A DNA stretch of 64,000 bases from Cryobacterium sinapicolor (lineage in GTDB: Bacteria; Actinomycetota; Actinomycetes; Actinomycetales; Microbacteriaceae): contig NZ_SOGQ01000015.1 in the NCBI RefSeq assembly GCF_004403465.1, forward strand, positions 34,733 to 98,732. Direction: 5' to 3'. Positions 53,685-63,894 of this stretch are shown here, piece by piece (the first letter of the stretch is position 1; each line of letters begins with the position of its first letter). Below the pieces are notes generated by a model. The model made no database searches and was not told where the DNA came from. It saw only the letters and a program-made list of their open reading frames with translations. The position numbers and the translations under genes are program-made.

Positions 53685-54632
53685 ATGGACCTGAGACATC
53701 TCGAATTCTTCAGTGCCGTCGCCGGCGAGCTGAGCTTTACCCGCGCCGCGGACCGGCTCACCATCGCCCAATCCGCCGTCTCGGCCGGTATCCGCTCGCT
53801 CGAAAGCGAACTGGGTGTCGAACTGTTCGATCGCAGCCGCCGCCAGATCAGGCTCACTACGACTGGCGAAGTGCTGCTGCCGAGGGTGCGCGACGCCCTC
53901 GACGCCGTGAACGAGGTGCGCGATGCCGCCCAGGAGACCACCCGCGCCATCACCGGGTCCATCGTGATCGGGCTGATGACCTCGGTCACGCTCGTCAATG
54001 TGCCCCGGCTGCTCGGTCTCTTCCGCGCCGGCCACCCGGGCGTCGGCGTGCGGCTGCGCGCGGCCCGGCGGGGGTCGGCCGGGCTGGTGGACGAGCTGGT
54101 CTCGGGCGAACTCGACCTGGCCTTCCTCGCGCTCAGCGGGCCGGCGCCGACCGCGCTCCTAGCCGTGCCGATCGCTTCGTCGCCGATGGTGCTGGTGGTG
54201 CCGAAGGGTCACCGCCTCGCCCAGGCGCAGGCCGTGGAACTAGGAGACCTGGTGCCGGAGGAGTTCATCGATCTGCCGCCCGGCTACGCCAGCCGCCGGA
54301 TCGTGGACGATGCCTTCACCGCCGCGGGCCTCGAGCGGCGGGTCATGATCGAGGTCTCCGACATCGGAACGGCCGCCGAATACGTGTCCAATGGACTCGG
54401 CGTGGCCCTGCTGCCCGAATTCACGGCCCAGGATGCTCTGGGCGTGCACCGGCTGCCCGTGGCGAACCTGCCCAACTTCACCGTTTACCTGGCGGCATCG
54501 CGCAAGCGGCGTGCGTCGGCCGCGGTGCGCGCGTTCGTCGAGCTCGCGCTCGCCGCCGATGAGGCGCAGGGCAGTCCTGCCGCGCACCCAAGTTCACTCC
54601 GACCTCGGGAACGCCCGGGCTCACGCTACTAG
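53685..54632 (+). CDS. LysR-family regulator (AlsR-like by context)
   Basis: A 315-residue LysR protein: winged helix [53 protein letters not shown], then a type 2 periplasmic-binding-like effector domain. It is divergent from alsS-budA, the position of alsR in Bacillus, so acetate or pH control of acetoin synthesis is inferred. ATG 53685 is the family start; the ORF is open 4 codons further. Confidence 0.9.
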   Translation: MDLRHLEFFSAVAGELSFTRAADRLTIAQSAVSAGIRSLESELGVELFDRSRRQIRLTTTGEVLLPRVRDALDAVNEVRDAAQETTRAITGSIVIGLMTSVTLVNVPRLLGLFRAGHPGVGVRLRAARRGSAGLVDELVSGELDLAFLALSGPAPTALLAVPIASSPMVLVVPKGHRLAQAQAVELGDLVPEEFIDLPPGYASRRIVDDAFTAAGLERRVMIEVSDIGTAAEYVSNGLGVALLPEFTAQDALGVHRLPVANLPNFTVYLAASRKRRASAAVRAFVELALAADEAQGSPAAHPSSLRPRERPGSRY

Positions 54633-55393
54633 CGATCGAGCCCCGCCATGCGTTCCAGTGCGGCCCGCATGATCATCTGGGCCGGGTCGCCGATCACGTG
54701 ATTGTTCAGGTAGAGGCTCTCCGCCCACGACAGGACCTCTGCTTTGGTGAGCCCGACGGCAGCCCAGTCCACGCCCGCCTCCGCGCGCGCTTTCGGCTCC
54801 CCGGTCTTCGGGTGCAGCCACACCCGGGCGATCGGGATGTCCGGATCCTCGTGTTCGGGGTTCCACAGGAGCGCGATCGGGTGATCGGGCCCGTCGAGAT
54901 GCTCGTCGGCGATGTGGCCGGAGCCGAGCCAAGGGAGCATCAGCTGCTCGCCTTCCAGCTCCACGTCGAGGATTTCGAGCGGGACCGGCCCGTAGTCGCG
55001 GGAGTACACCGGCAGCCCCACATGATGCCATTCGGCGGCCTCGTCCGCGTCTTCCAGCAGATCCGGGAGGCGCGGGGCGACGTGCAACACGAAGCCGGTC
55101 GCCCAGTCGACGAGGGCCTGGGTGTCGGCGGCCGGCCACGGGCTGTCGTCGCTCGAGGAGCCGTCGGCGTGGTGGAAGTGGTACTCGACGCCCTCTTCCA
55201 GGATATCCAGGTGGAACTCTCCGTCGTCGAAGCCGAGGAATATGCCGGCGACCTGCTCCTCGTCATCCCAATCGGCGTCGAACTCCGGGTGCCGGAAGCG
55301 TGGCGGCAGCGGGGGGATGTCCAGGGGCAACACGCCGAGGTCGAGAACAACCCGCAGCACGGAGTTGGGCATACGCAGTGTCGGGTCGGTCAT
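54629..55393 (-). CDS. Acidic protein of unknown function
   Basis: A 254-residue, strongly acidic cytoplasmic protein (DADWDDEEQ, HADGSSSDDSPWPAADT, LLEDADEAAEWHH, EHEDPDIPIARVW). No membrane segment, cysteine pair or catalytic motif I can name. TATCGT ends 8 nt before the ATG. It overlaps the LysR 3' end convergently by 4 bp. Confidence 0.75.
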   Translation of the reverse strand: MTDPTLRMPNSVLRVVLDLGVLPLDIPPLPPRFRHPEFDADWDDEEQVAGIFLGFDDGEFHLDILEEGVEYHFHHADGSSSDDSPWPAADTQALVDWATGFVLHVAPRLPDLLEDADEAAEWHHVGLPVYSRDYGPVPLEILDVELEGEQLMLPWLGSGHIADEHLDGPDHPIALLWNPEHEDPDIPIARVWLHPKTGEPKARAEAGVDWAAVGLTKAEVLSWAESLYLNNHVIGDPAQMIMRAALERMAGLDR

Positions 55394-55454
55394 GGTTCCG
55401 ACGATACCGGAGGCCGCCGACGCGGCACATCATTCGGCCAGGGAGGTAAGGGAG

Positions 55455-55525
55455 AGCGGATGACGGGAATCGAACCCGCGCTATCAGCTTGGGAAGCTGA
55501 AGTTCTACCATTGAACTACATCCGC
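55455..55525 (-). tRNA. tRNA-Gly (anticodon CCC)
   Basis: 71-nt cloverleaf without encoded CCA: acceptor arms GCGGATG / CATCCGC, D arm GTTCAATGGTAGAAC, anticodon loop TTCCCAA, T loop GGTTCGATTCC, discriminator U, as expected for tRNA-Gly. It lies alone between the unknown gene and dcd. Confidence 0.96.
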
Positions 55526-55583
55526 ATGTCCGTCGAGCGGGCAAGCCCGCACCGGAAGTGCCAGCATATCAAGTCCGCGCCGT

Positions 55584-55589
55584 TAGGCT
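55584..55589 (+). promoter_or_regulatory. -10 box for dcd (leaderless)
   Basis: TAGGCT ends 7 nt before the GTG at 55596. Confidence 0.6.
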
Positions 55590-55595
55590 GGACCC

Positions 55596-56192
55596 GTGCT
55601 GCTCTCGGATCGCGATATCAAGGCTGAAATCAACGCGGAACGAATTCGTCTGGAGCCGTACCAGGCCGACATGATCCAGCCGTCCAGCATTGACGTGCGA
55701 CTCGACGGCTTCTTCCGCCTTTTCGACAACCACAAGTACCCCTATATTGATCCGGCTGAAGACCAGCCCGATCTCACCCGGTTGATCGAGACCGCCGCGG
55801 GCGAACCGTTCATCCTGCACCCCGGCGAGTTTGTGCTCGGGTCCACCTATGAAAAGGTCACCCTGCCCGACGACGTCGCCGCGCGCCTGGAGGGCAAGAG
55901 CTCGCTCGGCCGGCTCGGCCTGCTCACGCACTCGACCGCCGGGTTCATCGACCCCGGCTTCACCGGCCACGTGACGCTCGAGCTGAGCAACGTCGCCACC
56001 CTGCCGATCAAGCTGTGGCCCGGCATGAAGATCGGGCAGCTTTGCTTCTTCCGGTTGAGCTCGCCGGCCGAGCGCCCCTACGGCTCGAGCGAATACAGCT
56101 CCCGCTACCAGGGCCAGCGCGGGCCGACCGCGTCGAGGTCGTTCCAGAACTTCCACTGCACGGATGTGCGGGGAGCGCCTGAGGTCTCCTAG
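55596..56192 (+). CDS. dcd: dCTP deaminase
   Basis: A 198-residue trimeric deaminase making dUTP from dCTP; actinobacterial forms often also hydrolyse dUTP to d[54 protein letters not shown] (active site Arg/Glu) and the C-terminal [15 protein letters not shown] are diagnostic. Confidence 0.95.
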   Translation: MLLSDRDIKAEINAERIRLEPYQADMIQPSSIDVRLDGFFRLFDNHKYPYIDPAEDQPDLTRLIETAAGEPFILHPGEFVLGSTYEKVTLPDDVAARLEGKSSLGRLGLLTHSTAGFIDPGFTGHVTLELSNVATLPIKLWPGMKIGQLCFFRLSSPAERPYGSSEYSSRYQGQRGPTASRSFQNFHCTDVRGAPEVS

Positions 56193-56220
56193 TCGAGTGC
56201 GCCCCGCCGTGAGCGTTGAA

Positions 56221-56299
56221 CGAATACGACGGACATTTTACGCAAAACGGTCCTAAAACCCCGAAGAGAGCGCTTCCAGGCGAGAATCTCCGTCGAATT
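56221..56299. repeat. Diverged copy of the 81-bp inverted-repeat element
   Basis: Left end CGAATACGACGGACATTTTA, right end GAATCTCCGTCGAATT, with AAACGGT and AAAACC inside at the same spacing as in the 44628-44708 copy. The ends have diverged, so the palindrome is imperfect. Confidence 0.75.
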
Positions 56300-56331
56300 G
56301 GTTCGACGACGGGCTTGACTACCGCGGGCGG

Positions 56332-56367
56332 GCGGTCTCCACGGGCGCGACCACCGGGCCCGAGTAA
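56332..56367. repeat. Degenerate copy of the GTCTCGA...CGACCACCGG repeat
   Basis: GGTCTCCACGGGCGCGACCA followed by CCGGGCCCGAG matches the three copies at 1930-2132 with several changes. Confidence 0.5.
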
Positions 56368-56398
56368 CCCGGTTCACACGGATGCAACACGCGCCCGG

Positions 56399-56404
56399 TA
56401 AAAT
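56399..56404 (+). promoter_or_regulatory. -10 box for the 56411 gene (leaderless)
   Basis: TAAAAT ends 7 nt before the ATG. Confidence 0.65.
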
Positions 56405-56410
56405 CGGGCC

Positions 56411-56932
56411 ATGACCACATCCGTGCCCAGCCTTGCCGAGGCGCTCGTCGCGCCGGGACCGACGCCCGAGTACCCGGGACGGATGCGCCGGTTCGGCCAG
56501 CTGGTCGGCGCCTGGGCGGCCACGGGGTCCCGCCTCGACGAGGCGTCCGGCGAATGGACCGGGCGTGAATTCACCTGGATCGTCGACTTCGTACTCGACG
56601 GGCGCGCGGTGCAAGACGTCGAGGTCATCCCGAGCGAGTCGCACCCGTCAGGATTCGAGACCGTCGCCACGGCCCTGCGGGTCTACGACCCCTACGCCGG
56701 CGTGTGGCGGGTCAGCTACTTCGCCCCCGCATCCGGCGAATACTGCCACCTCGTCGCGACCCCGCACCGCAACGCGATGCGCCAGGACGGCACGGGCACC
56801 GACGGGCGTCCGATCCGCTGGAACTTCGCGTCGATCACGCCCGACGCCTACGCCTGGGAGGGCTGGGTCTCCAATGACGAGGGTTCCACCTGGGTGCTGG
56901 TGGAGCACAACGAGGCCACCCGCATCCGTTAG
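56411..56932 (+). CDS. DUF1579-like protein of unknown function
   Basis: A 173-residue soluble protein with a calycin-like beta pattern: a short N-terminal lead, LVGAWAATGSRLDEASGEWTGREFTWIVDFVLDGRAVQDVEVIP, then repeated W/Y-rich strands (YDPYAGVWRVSYFAPASGEYCHLVATP, AYAWEGWVSNDEGSTWVLVE). Such folds often bind small hydrophobic ligands; no specific function can be assigned. Converges with the MFS gene. Confidence 0.7.
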   Translation: MTTSVPSLAEALVAPGPTPEYPGRMRRFGQLVGAWAATGSRLDEASGEWTGREFTWIVDFVLDGRAVQDVEVIPSESHPSGFETVATALRVYDPYAGVWRVSYFAPASGEYCHLVATPHRNAMRQDGTGTDGRPIRWNFASITPDAYAWEGWVSNDEGSTWVLVEHNEATRIR

Positions 56933-58257
56933 CCGATCTGGTCCTGATGCGCCTTCACCGGCAGCAGCAGGAGCAGTCCCACGAGCAGAACCAGCATGAG
57001 CCCGAGGATTCCCCAGTAGGTTTCGCCGAAGATCGTCACCATCAGGGCGAACATGGTCGGCGCCAGGAAGCTCACCGCGCGTCCCGTCGTGGCGTAGAGG
57101 CCGAAGACCTCGCCCTCCCGGCCGGCCGGGATCAGGCGTGCCAGGAAGGTGCGGCTGGCCGACTGGGCTGGCCCGACGAACAGCGTCAGGGCGAGGCCGG
57201 CGGTCCAGAACACGATCGGGCCGCCGTCGTGCAGCAGGAACACGACGCTGCCGAACACGATCAGGCCGATCAGGGCGGTCACGATGATCGGCTTCGCGCC
57301 GAGCCGGTCGTCGAGCGCGCCGGAAATGATGGTGGCCACGCCCGCGACGACGTTCGCGGCGATCGCGAAGATGATCACCTCGCCGGGCGAGAATCCGAAG
57401 ACGGATGCCGCGAGCACACCGCCGAAGGTGAACACCCCGGCCAGGCCGTCACGGAAGATCGCGCTCGCGATCAGGAAGTACACCGTCTGGCGGCTGGTCT
57501 TCCAGAGCCGGGCAATGTCCTGCCCGAGCACGATGTAGGAGCGGAGAAAGCTCACCCGGGGCCGGCGCGCCGCGGCGGGGGAACGGTATTCGGGAACCGA
57601 GAACAGCACCGGCAAGGCGAACAGTCCGAACCAGGCAGCCGCGATCAGCATCGTGACCCGCACCGCGAGTCCGTTCTCGCCGGTCACCCCGAACAGGCCC
57701 ACGTCGGGGCTGATGAAGCCGAAGTACACGATGAGCAGCAGCACGATGCCGCCGATATAGCCCATACCCCAGCCGAAACCGCTGACCTTGCCGATGGTGC
57801 GCGCGGTCGAGACCTGCGACAGCATCGCGTTGTAGTTGACGCTGGCGAACTCGAAGAAGACGTTTCCGGCGGCCACCAGAACAAGGCCGAGCAGCAAGAA
57901 GCCAGGCGACGCCTCGACGAAGAACATCGCCGCGGTGAGACCCACCACGATGAACGTGTTGACCCCCAGCCACAGCTTGCGCCGCCCGGAGGTGTCCGAG
58001 CGCTGCCCGGTGATCGGCGCCAGCACGGCCACCAACAAGCCGGCGATGGCGAGAGCCCAGCCGAGCTGGGCGGAAATGACGTCTTCGTCGCCGAAGGAGC
58101 TGCCCGTGATGTAAACGGTGAAGACGAAGGTGGTGACCACCGCATTGAACGCGGCGGAGCCCCAGTCCCAGAAGCTCCAGGCCACTACGCGGCGTCTGCT
58201 CGACTTGTCTGGCTGCACCTGGGCATCCGTGCTGCCCTGCTCCGCGATCCCGGTCAT
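56929..58257 (-). CDS. MFS transporter, UMF1/Atg22-like
   Basis: A 442-residue major facilitator with twelve hydrophobic helices. The start RRRVVAWSFWDWGSAAFNAVVTTFVFTVY is the UMF1-family signature (W-x-x-Y/W-D-W-A-N/S), with FARLIPAGREGEVFGLYATTGR later. Yeast Atg22 members export amino acids; bacterial substrates are unknown. TAGCCT ends 7 nt before the ATG. Confidence 0.88.
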   Translation of the reverse strand: MTGIAEQGSTDAQVQPDKSSRRRVVAWSFWDWGSAAFNAVVTTFVFTVYITGSSFGDEDVISAQLGWALAIAGLLVAVLAPITGQRSDTSGRRKLWLGVNTFIVVGLTAAMFFVEASPGFLLLGLVLVAAGNVFFEFASVNYNAMLSQVSTARTIGKVSGFGWGMGYIGGIVLLLIVYFGFISPDVGLFGVTGENGLAVRVTMLIAAAWFGLFALPVLFSVPEYRSPAAARRPRVSFLRSYIVLGQDIARLWKTSRQTVYFLIASAIFRDGLAGVFTFGGVLAASVFGFSPGEVIIFAIAANVVAGVATIISGALDDRLGAKPIIVTALIGLIVFGSVVFLLHDGGPIVFWTAGLALTLFVGPAQSASRTFLARLIPAGREGEVFGLYATTGRAVSFLAPTMFALMVTIFGETYWGILGLMLVLLVGLLLLLPVKAHQDQIG

Positions 58258-58263
58258 GCGCTG

Positions 58264-58269
58264 AGGCTA
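58264..58269 (-). promoter_or_regulatory. -10 box for the MFS gene (leaderless)
   Basis: TAGCCT (minus strand) ends 7 nt before ATG 58257. Confidence 0.6.
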
Positions 58270-58314
58270 GTGGATGGGGGTAGCCGAAAACCATCGATCC
58301 CGCGAAATCTCAAA

Positions 58315-58335
58315 GTTGAGTCGTTCACGCTCAAC
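58315..58335. promoter_or_regulatory. HAIR operator 1 (HspR site)
   Basis: GTTGAGT-N7-GCTCAAC, close to the HspR consensus CTTGAGT-N7-ACTCAAG. It lies upstream of the dnaK -35 box and about 60 bp from the divergent MFS start. Confidence 0.8.
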
Positions 58336-58350
58336 TCTCAGGTGCGTGGC

Positions 58351-58379
58351 TTGACTCCAATTTGAGACACTGGCACACT
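58351..58379 (+). promoter_or_regulatory. dnaK operon promoter
   Basis: TTGACT (58351-58356), 17-bp spacer, CACACT (58374-58379). The -10 touches HAIR operator 2, so HspR binding should block polymerase. Confidence 0.6.
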
Positions 58380-58398
58380 TGAGCCAGCAACACTCAAC
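58378..58398. promoter_or_regulatory. HAIR operator 2 (HspR site)
   Basis: CTTGAGC-N7-ACTCAAC, the best match to the HspR-associated inverted repeat. Confidence 0.9.
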
Positions 58399-58417
58399 TC
58401 TGAGAAATCGAGTTGAG
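58393..58417. promoter_or_regulatory. Third inverted repeat, possible HAIR-like site
   Basis: CTCAACTC (58393-58400) and GAGTTGAG (58410-58417), perfect arms with a 9-nt spacer, overlapping HAIR 2. Confidence 0.6.
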
Positions 58418-58443
58418 AACATACTTTGAAGGAGAACGCACAC

Positions 58444-60311
<1,868 letters not shown>

Positions 60312-60312
<1 letters not shown>

Positions 60313-60926
60313 TGGCAGACGACACCAAGCGTCCTGAGGACGAGCCGTTTGAAGAGGGGGCATCCGCTGAGGGTGCCCCCGGGGCCGCCGCGGACGCAGA
60401 AGCCGTCAGCGGTGAGGACACCGAGGAGGCCTCCGCCGAGGGGATCGAAGAAGACGAGCTGACGGTCCAGGACATTCTGGACGCCGCCGCGCGCGAAGTC
60501 GACGAGCCCACGAGCGAGCACCTCGCCGACCTCAAGCGGGTCACCGCGGAGTACGCCAACTACCGTCGGCGCACCGAAGCGAACCGCGAGGTCGAGCGCG
60601 AGCGCGTCACGGTGGATGTCGTCAAGGGCCTGATCCCCGTGCTCGATGACCTCGACCGCGCCGAGAAGCACGGCGACCTGGTGGATGACTCGGCGTTCAG
60701 CACGATCGCCGCGAAGCTGCGGGCGAGCGTCGAGCGCCTGGGCGTGAGGTCCTTCGGCACGGTCGGCGAGCCGTTCGATCCGACCGTCCACGAGGCGATC
60801 TTCCAGCTGCCCACCGCCGGCATCGAATCGGAGACCGTCGGTGACGTGATCGAGACCGGCTACTTCCTCGGCTCATCGCTCCTGCGCGTGGCCAAGGTCG
60901 TCGTGCAGGTACCGAGCGATGGCTAG
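60312..60926 (+). CDS. grpE: Nucleotide exchange factor GrpE
   Basis: A 204-residue DnaK exchange factor: acidic disordered N-terminus of about 70 residues, long dimerisation helix (LADLKRVTAEYANYRRRTEANREVER), and the beta domain GEPFDPTVHEAIFQLPTAG. One-base overlap with the dnaK stop and 8-nt overlap with dnaJ. Confidence 0.96.
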
Positions 60927-61926
60927 CCAGGACTGGTTCGATAAGGACTTCTACAAGGTCCTGGGTGTGTCGAAGGACGTCACCCCGGCCGAGTTGAAGA
61001 AGGCCTATCGCAAACTCGCCCGCAAATTCCACCCGGACTCCAACCCGGGCAACCCTGCGGCCGAGGCGAAGTTCAAGGAAATCAGCGAGGCACACTCGGT
61101 GATCGGCGACCCGGTTCAACGTAAGGAATACGACGCCGTGCGCGCGATGGGCGGCGGAGCCCGCTTCACCGCCCCGCGCCCCGGTGGCGGCCAGGCCGGA
61201 GGCTTCGACGATGTCTTCGGCGGCATGTTCGGTGGGGGAGCGCGGCAGCAACAGCCCGGCTACTCCTACGAGCAGGGCGGTTTCGACGACCTTCTCGGCG
61301 GCATGTTCGGTCGCGGTCAGGGTGGCGGCGGCTTCGGCACGTCGAGCGGCGGATTCCGCGGCTACGGCGGACCGACCCGCGGCCGCGACGTGATCGCGTC
61401 CACCACGGTCGACTTCATCACGGCCACACACGGTGACCAGATCACCCTGCAGACGCAAGACGGCCGTGCCATCAAAGTCAAGATCCCGGCCGGGGTGGCT
61501 GACGGGCAGAAGATCAAACTGCGCGGCCAGGGGCAGCACAGCCCCGACGGCGGCGAGTCTGGCGACATCGTGCTCACGGTGAACGTACGCAAGCATCCGG
61601 TCTTCGAACGTGACGGCCTGAACCTGCGGGTCTCCGTGCCGGTCACGTTCGTCGAGGCCGCGCTCGGCGCCACCATCGAAGTGCCGACGCTGGGTGAAGC
61701 TCCGGTCAAACTGCGCATCGCCCCGGGCACTCCGAGCGGACGCGTGCTGCGCGTCAAGGGGCGGGGCGTCGTGACACCCAAGGGCACCGGCGATCTGCTG
61801 GCGGAGGTGCAGGTTGCCGTTCCGTCACATCTGTCGAAGGACGCCGAGGAGAAACTCGCGGCCTTCGCGGAAGCGCTGCCGAAGGAGAATCCGCGCGACG
61901 AGCTCCTTGCGAAGGCGAGAGACTGA
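60919..61926 (+). CDS. dnaJ: DnaJ co-chaperone lacking the zinc-finger domain (type II)
   Basis: A 335-residue J-protein. J domain in residues 10-75 with HPD at 38-40, then a Gly/Phe-rich region with an internally repeated GGFDD-hFGGMFG block, then directly the substrate-binding beta domains (TVDFITATHGDQITL, GLNLRVSVPVTFVEAALGATIEVPTL). The four CxxCxGxG zinc repeats of classical DnaJ are absent; the protein has no cysteine there, so it is CbpA-like. It starts inside grpE. Confidence 0.95.
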   Translation: MASQDWFDKDFYKVLGVSKDVTPAELKKAYRKLARKFHPDSNPGNPAAEAKFKEISEAHSVIGDPVQRKEYDAVRAMGGGARFTAPRPGGGQAGGFDDVFGGMFGGGARQQQPGYSYEQGGFDDLLGGMFGRGQGGGGFGTSSGGFRGYGGPTRGRDVIASTTVDFITATHGDQITLQTQDGRAIKVKIPAGVADGQKIKLRGQGQHSPDGGESGDIVLTVNVRKHPVFERDGLNLRVSVPVTFVEAALGATIEVPTLGEAPVKLRIAPGTPSGRVLRVKGRGVVTPKGTGDLLAEVQVAVPSHLSKDAEEKLAAFAEALPKENPRDELLAKARD

Positions 61927-61928
61927 CA

Positions 61929-62363
61929 GTGGATGAGAACACCCGGGTTTTCGTGATCTCGATGGCCGCCGAGCTTGCGGGCATGCACCCGCAAACACTG
62001 CGCCAATACGATCGCCTGGGGCTGGTGAGTCCCGACCGCACCCCCGGTCGGTCTCGCCGATACTCGATGCGGGATGTGGCTAAGCTTCGCGAGATTGCGG
62101 AACTCGGTGCTGCGGGCGTGAGCCTGGAGGGCATCCGTCGCATCATCGAGCTCGAGGACCACGTGCGCACGCTCGAATCGCGACTGCGCGAATTGGAGTC
62201 TGCGCTGGCCGATGAACTGCTCAACCGTCCGGGTCGGCGCGTCTTCGCCGCCGGCTCGGCCGGTGAGGTCATCTCGATGCGGGCCGGAACGCGCACGCGC
62301 CGGTCCAACCAGATCGTGATCTGGCGCCCCCTGGGTTCCCGCTCGACCAATGAAGACAAGTAG
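61929..62363 (+). CDS. hspR: Heat-shock repressor HspR (MerR family)
   Basis: A 144-residue MerR-type regulator (VFVISMAAELAGMHPQTLRQYDRLGLVSPDRTPGRSRRYSMRDVAKLREIAELGAAGVSLEGIRRIIELE). It represses the dnaK operon through HAIR sites with DnaK as co-repressor. GTG start 2 nt after the dnaJ stop; last gene of the operon, so it is autoregulated. Confidence 0.95.
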   Translation: MDENTRVFVISMAAELAGMHPQTLRQYDRLGLVSPDRTPGRSRRYSMRDVAKLREIAELGAAGVSLEGIRRIIELEDHVRTLESRLRELESALADELLNRPGRRVFAAGSAGEVISMRAGTRTRRSNQIVIWRPLGSRSTNEDK

Positions 62364-62377
62364 CCGCACTCGCGGGC

Positions 62378-62383
62378 TAGCCT
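62378..62383 (+). promoter_or_regulatory. -10 box for the methyltransferase gene (leaderless)
   Basis: TAGCCT ends 7 nt before the ATG at 62390. Confidence 0.65.
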
Positions 62384-62389
62384 GAGGGA

Positions 62390-63526
62390 ATGTCTGATTT
62401 TTCCTTTGACCGCCTGAGGCGTTTTCCCGATGTGGAAGCGGACAACCTCTTCGCCGTGGATGCGAGCGACCGGCTGATCCTCGACGAGGCGGCAGGTGTG
62501 CTGGCCGGGGCCGGGGCCGGCGAGGTCGTGGTGATCGAGGACCGGTATGGAGCACTCACCCTGGGCGCGGCCGCGCTGGCCGGCGCGCGAGGCATCCGGG
62601 TGCACCAGGATGCGCTCTCCGGGGAGATGGCGCTCTCGCTCAACGCGGCTGACGCCGGACTTGCCGAAACCTACCGCTCCCTTGACCTGGGCGAAGAGCT
62701 GCTGGCGAACGCGCGGGTGGTACTGATGCAACTGCCGCGCAGCCTGGCGGCACTCGATGAGTACGCGGACGCCATCCGTCGTTTCGCGGCACCGGATGTA
62801 CTCGTGATCGCCGGTGGGCGGATCAAGCACATGACGCCGGCCATGAACGAGGTGCTGCGCCGGCATTTCGGTGAGCTTCGGGTCTCACCGGCCCGGCAGA
62901 AGTCGCGGATTCTCAGGGCCCAGGCGCCGATCTCCACCGAGACGCAGGCTGCGGTATCCACCTGGCCAATTTCGGTGACGTACGCCGATCTCGGGCTGAC
63001 CGTCTGCGCTCACGGGGCCGCGTTTGCCGGCGCGACCATCGATATCGGGACGCGCTACCTGCTCGAGTTCGTCGATCGTATGACGACGGATGCCCGGAGC
63101 GCCATCGACCTCGGCTGCGGTACCGGGGTGCTCGCCGCCGCCCTCGCCCGGAGGCGTCCCGCCCTGCGGGTGATCGCCACGGACCAATCGGCTGCGGCCG
63201 TCGCCTCCGCGCAGGGCACCATGGTGGCCAATGCGATCGCGGACCGGGTCACGGTTGTCCGGGATGACGCGCTCCAGAGTCAGGCGGCTGCATCGGCGGA
63301 TCTGATTGTGCTGAACCCGCCCTTTCACATCGGCTCCTCGGTGCATGCCGGCATCGCGCTGAAGCTCTTCGAGGATGCCGGGCGGGTGTTGCAGCCCAGC
63401 GGTGAGCTCTGGACGGTGTGGAACACCCACCTCGGGTATAGGCCGGCATTGACCCGACTGGTTGGGCCCACTCACCAGGTAGGGCGGAATGCCAAGTTCA
63501 CCGTCACGGTGTCGACCGGCCGCTAA
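62390..63526 (+). CDS. RsmC/RlmG-like rRNA (guanine-N2) methyltransferase
   Basis: A 378-residue protein with two tandem methyltransferase-like folds. The N-terminal half (VVVIEDRYGALTLGAAALAG) is a degenerate, SAM-less copy; the C-terminal half has the SAM motif AIDLGCGTGVLAAALARR and the catalytic motif LNPPFHIG. This is the layout of RsmC and RlmG, which make m2G in 16S or 23S rRNA. Which rRNA is modified cannot be told by eye. Confidence 0.88.
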   Translation: MSDFSFDRLRRFPDVEADNLFAVDASDRLILDEAAGVLAGAGAGEVVVIEDRYGALTLGAAALAGARGIRVHQDALSGEMALSLNAADAGLAETYRSLDLGEELLANARVVLMQLPRSLAALDEYADAIRRFAAPDVLVIAGGRIKHMTPAMNEVLRRHFGELRVSPARQKSRILRAQAPISTETQAAVSTWPISVTYADLGLTVCAHGAAFAGATIDIGTRYLLEFVDRMTTDARSAIDLGCGTGVLAAALARRRPALRVIATDQSAAAVASAQGTMVANAIADRVTVVRDDALQSQAAASADLIVLNPPFHIGSSVHAGIALKLFEDAGRVLQPSGELWTVWNTHLGYRPALTRLVGPTHQVGRNAKFTVTVSTGR

Positions 63527-63606
63527 GGCGTGATGGCTACCGTCATGGCTGCCGATCGTCGTCGTGCGGCGGCTCTCCATGGGGGCGCGCAGCCGACACG
63601 CCCGGG

Positions 63607-63636
63607 ATGCTGAGGGGAGTTGCGCGCCCTCAGCAT
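63607..63636 (+). terminator. Hairpin after the methyltransferase gene
   Basis: A perfect 10-bp stem ATGCTGAGGG / CCCTCAGCAT with a 10-nt loop, no U run. Confidence 0.55.
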
Positions 63637-63858
63637 TCACCGTAATGTCATCTAAGTCACCCCACAGGTTCGGAAAGCCGCAGAGCTTACCGGCCTCAAG
63701 TGGGACGAAGGTTTTAGTTTCTGTTCTTATGTCTACCCGCTGAGGGAGCATTTGAAGAGAAGCCAAGATGGTAACTCTCTCCGACTGGTCCTCCGGTTGA
63801 GTGTGTGGATTCCTTTGAATGTGCTTCGGCGTACTCGAAATGTGCTGCTCACCTCGAC
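63637..63858. other. Spacer upstream of the rRNA promoter
   Basis: About 220 bp without a convincing gene. AT content rises towards 63710-63730. It may hold upstream activating sequence for the rRNA promoter. Confidence 0.5.
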
Positions 63859-63887
63859 TTGACAGGAATTGGCCGGGCAGCTAAGTT
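63859..63887 (+). promoter_or_regulatory. rRNA operon promoter
   Basis: TTGACA (63859-63864), 17-bp spacer, TAAGTT (63882-63887). A consensus -35 with ideal spacing, as in rRNA promoters of this family; TATATAA follows at once. Confidence 0.8.
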
Positions 63888-63894
63888 ATATAAG

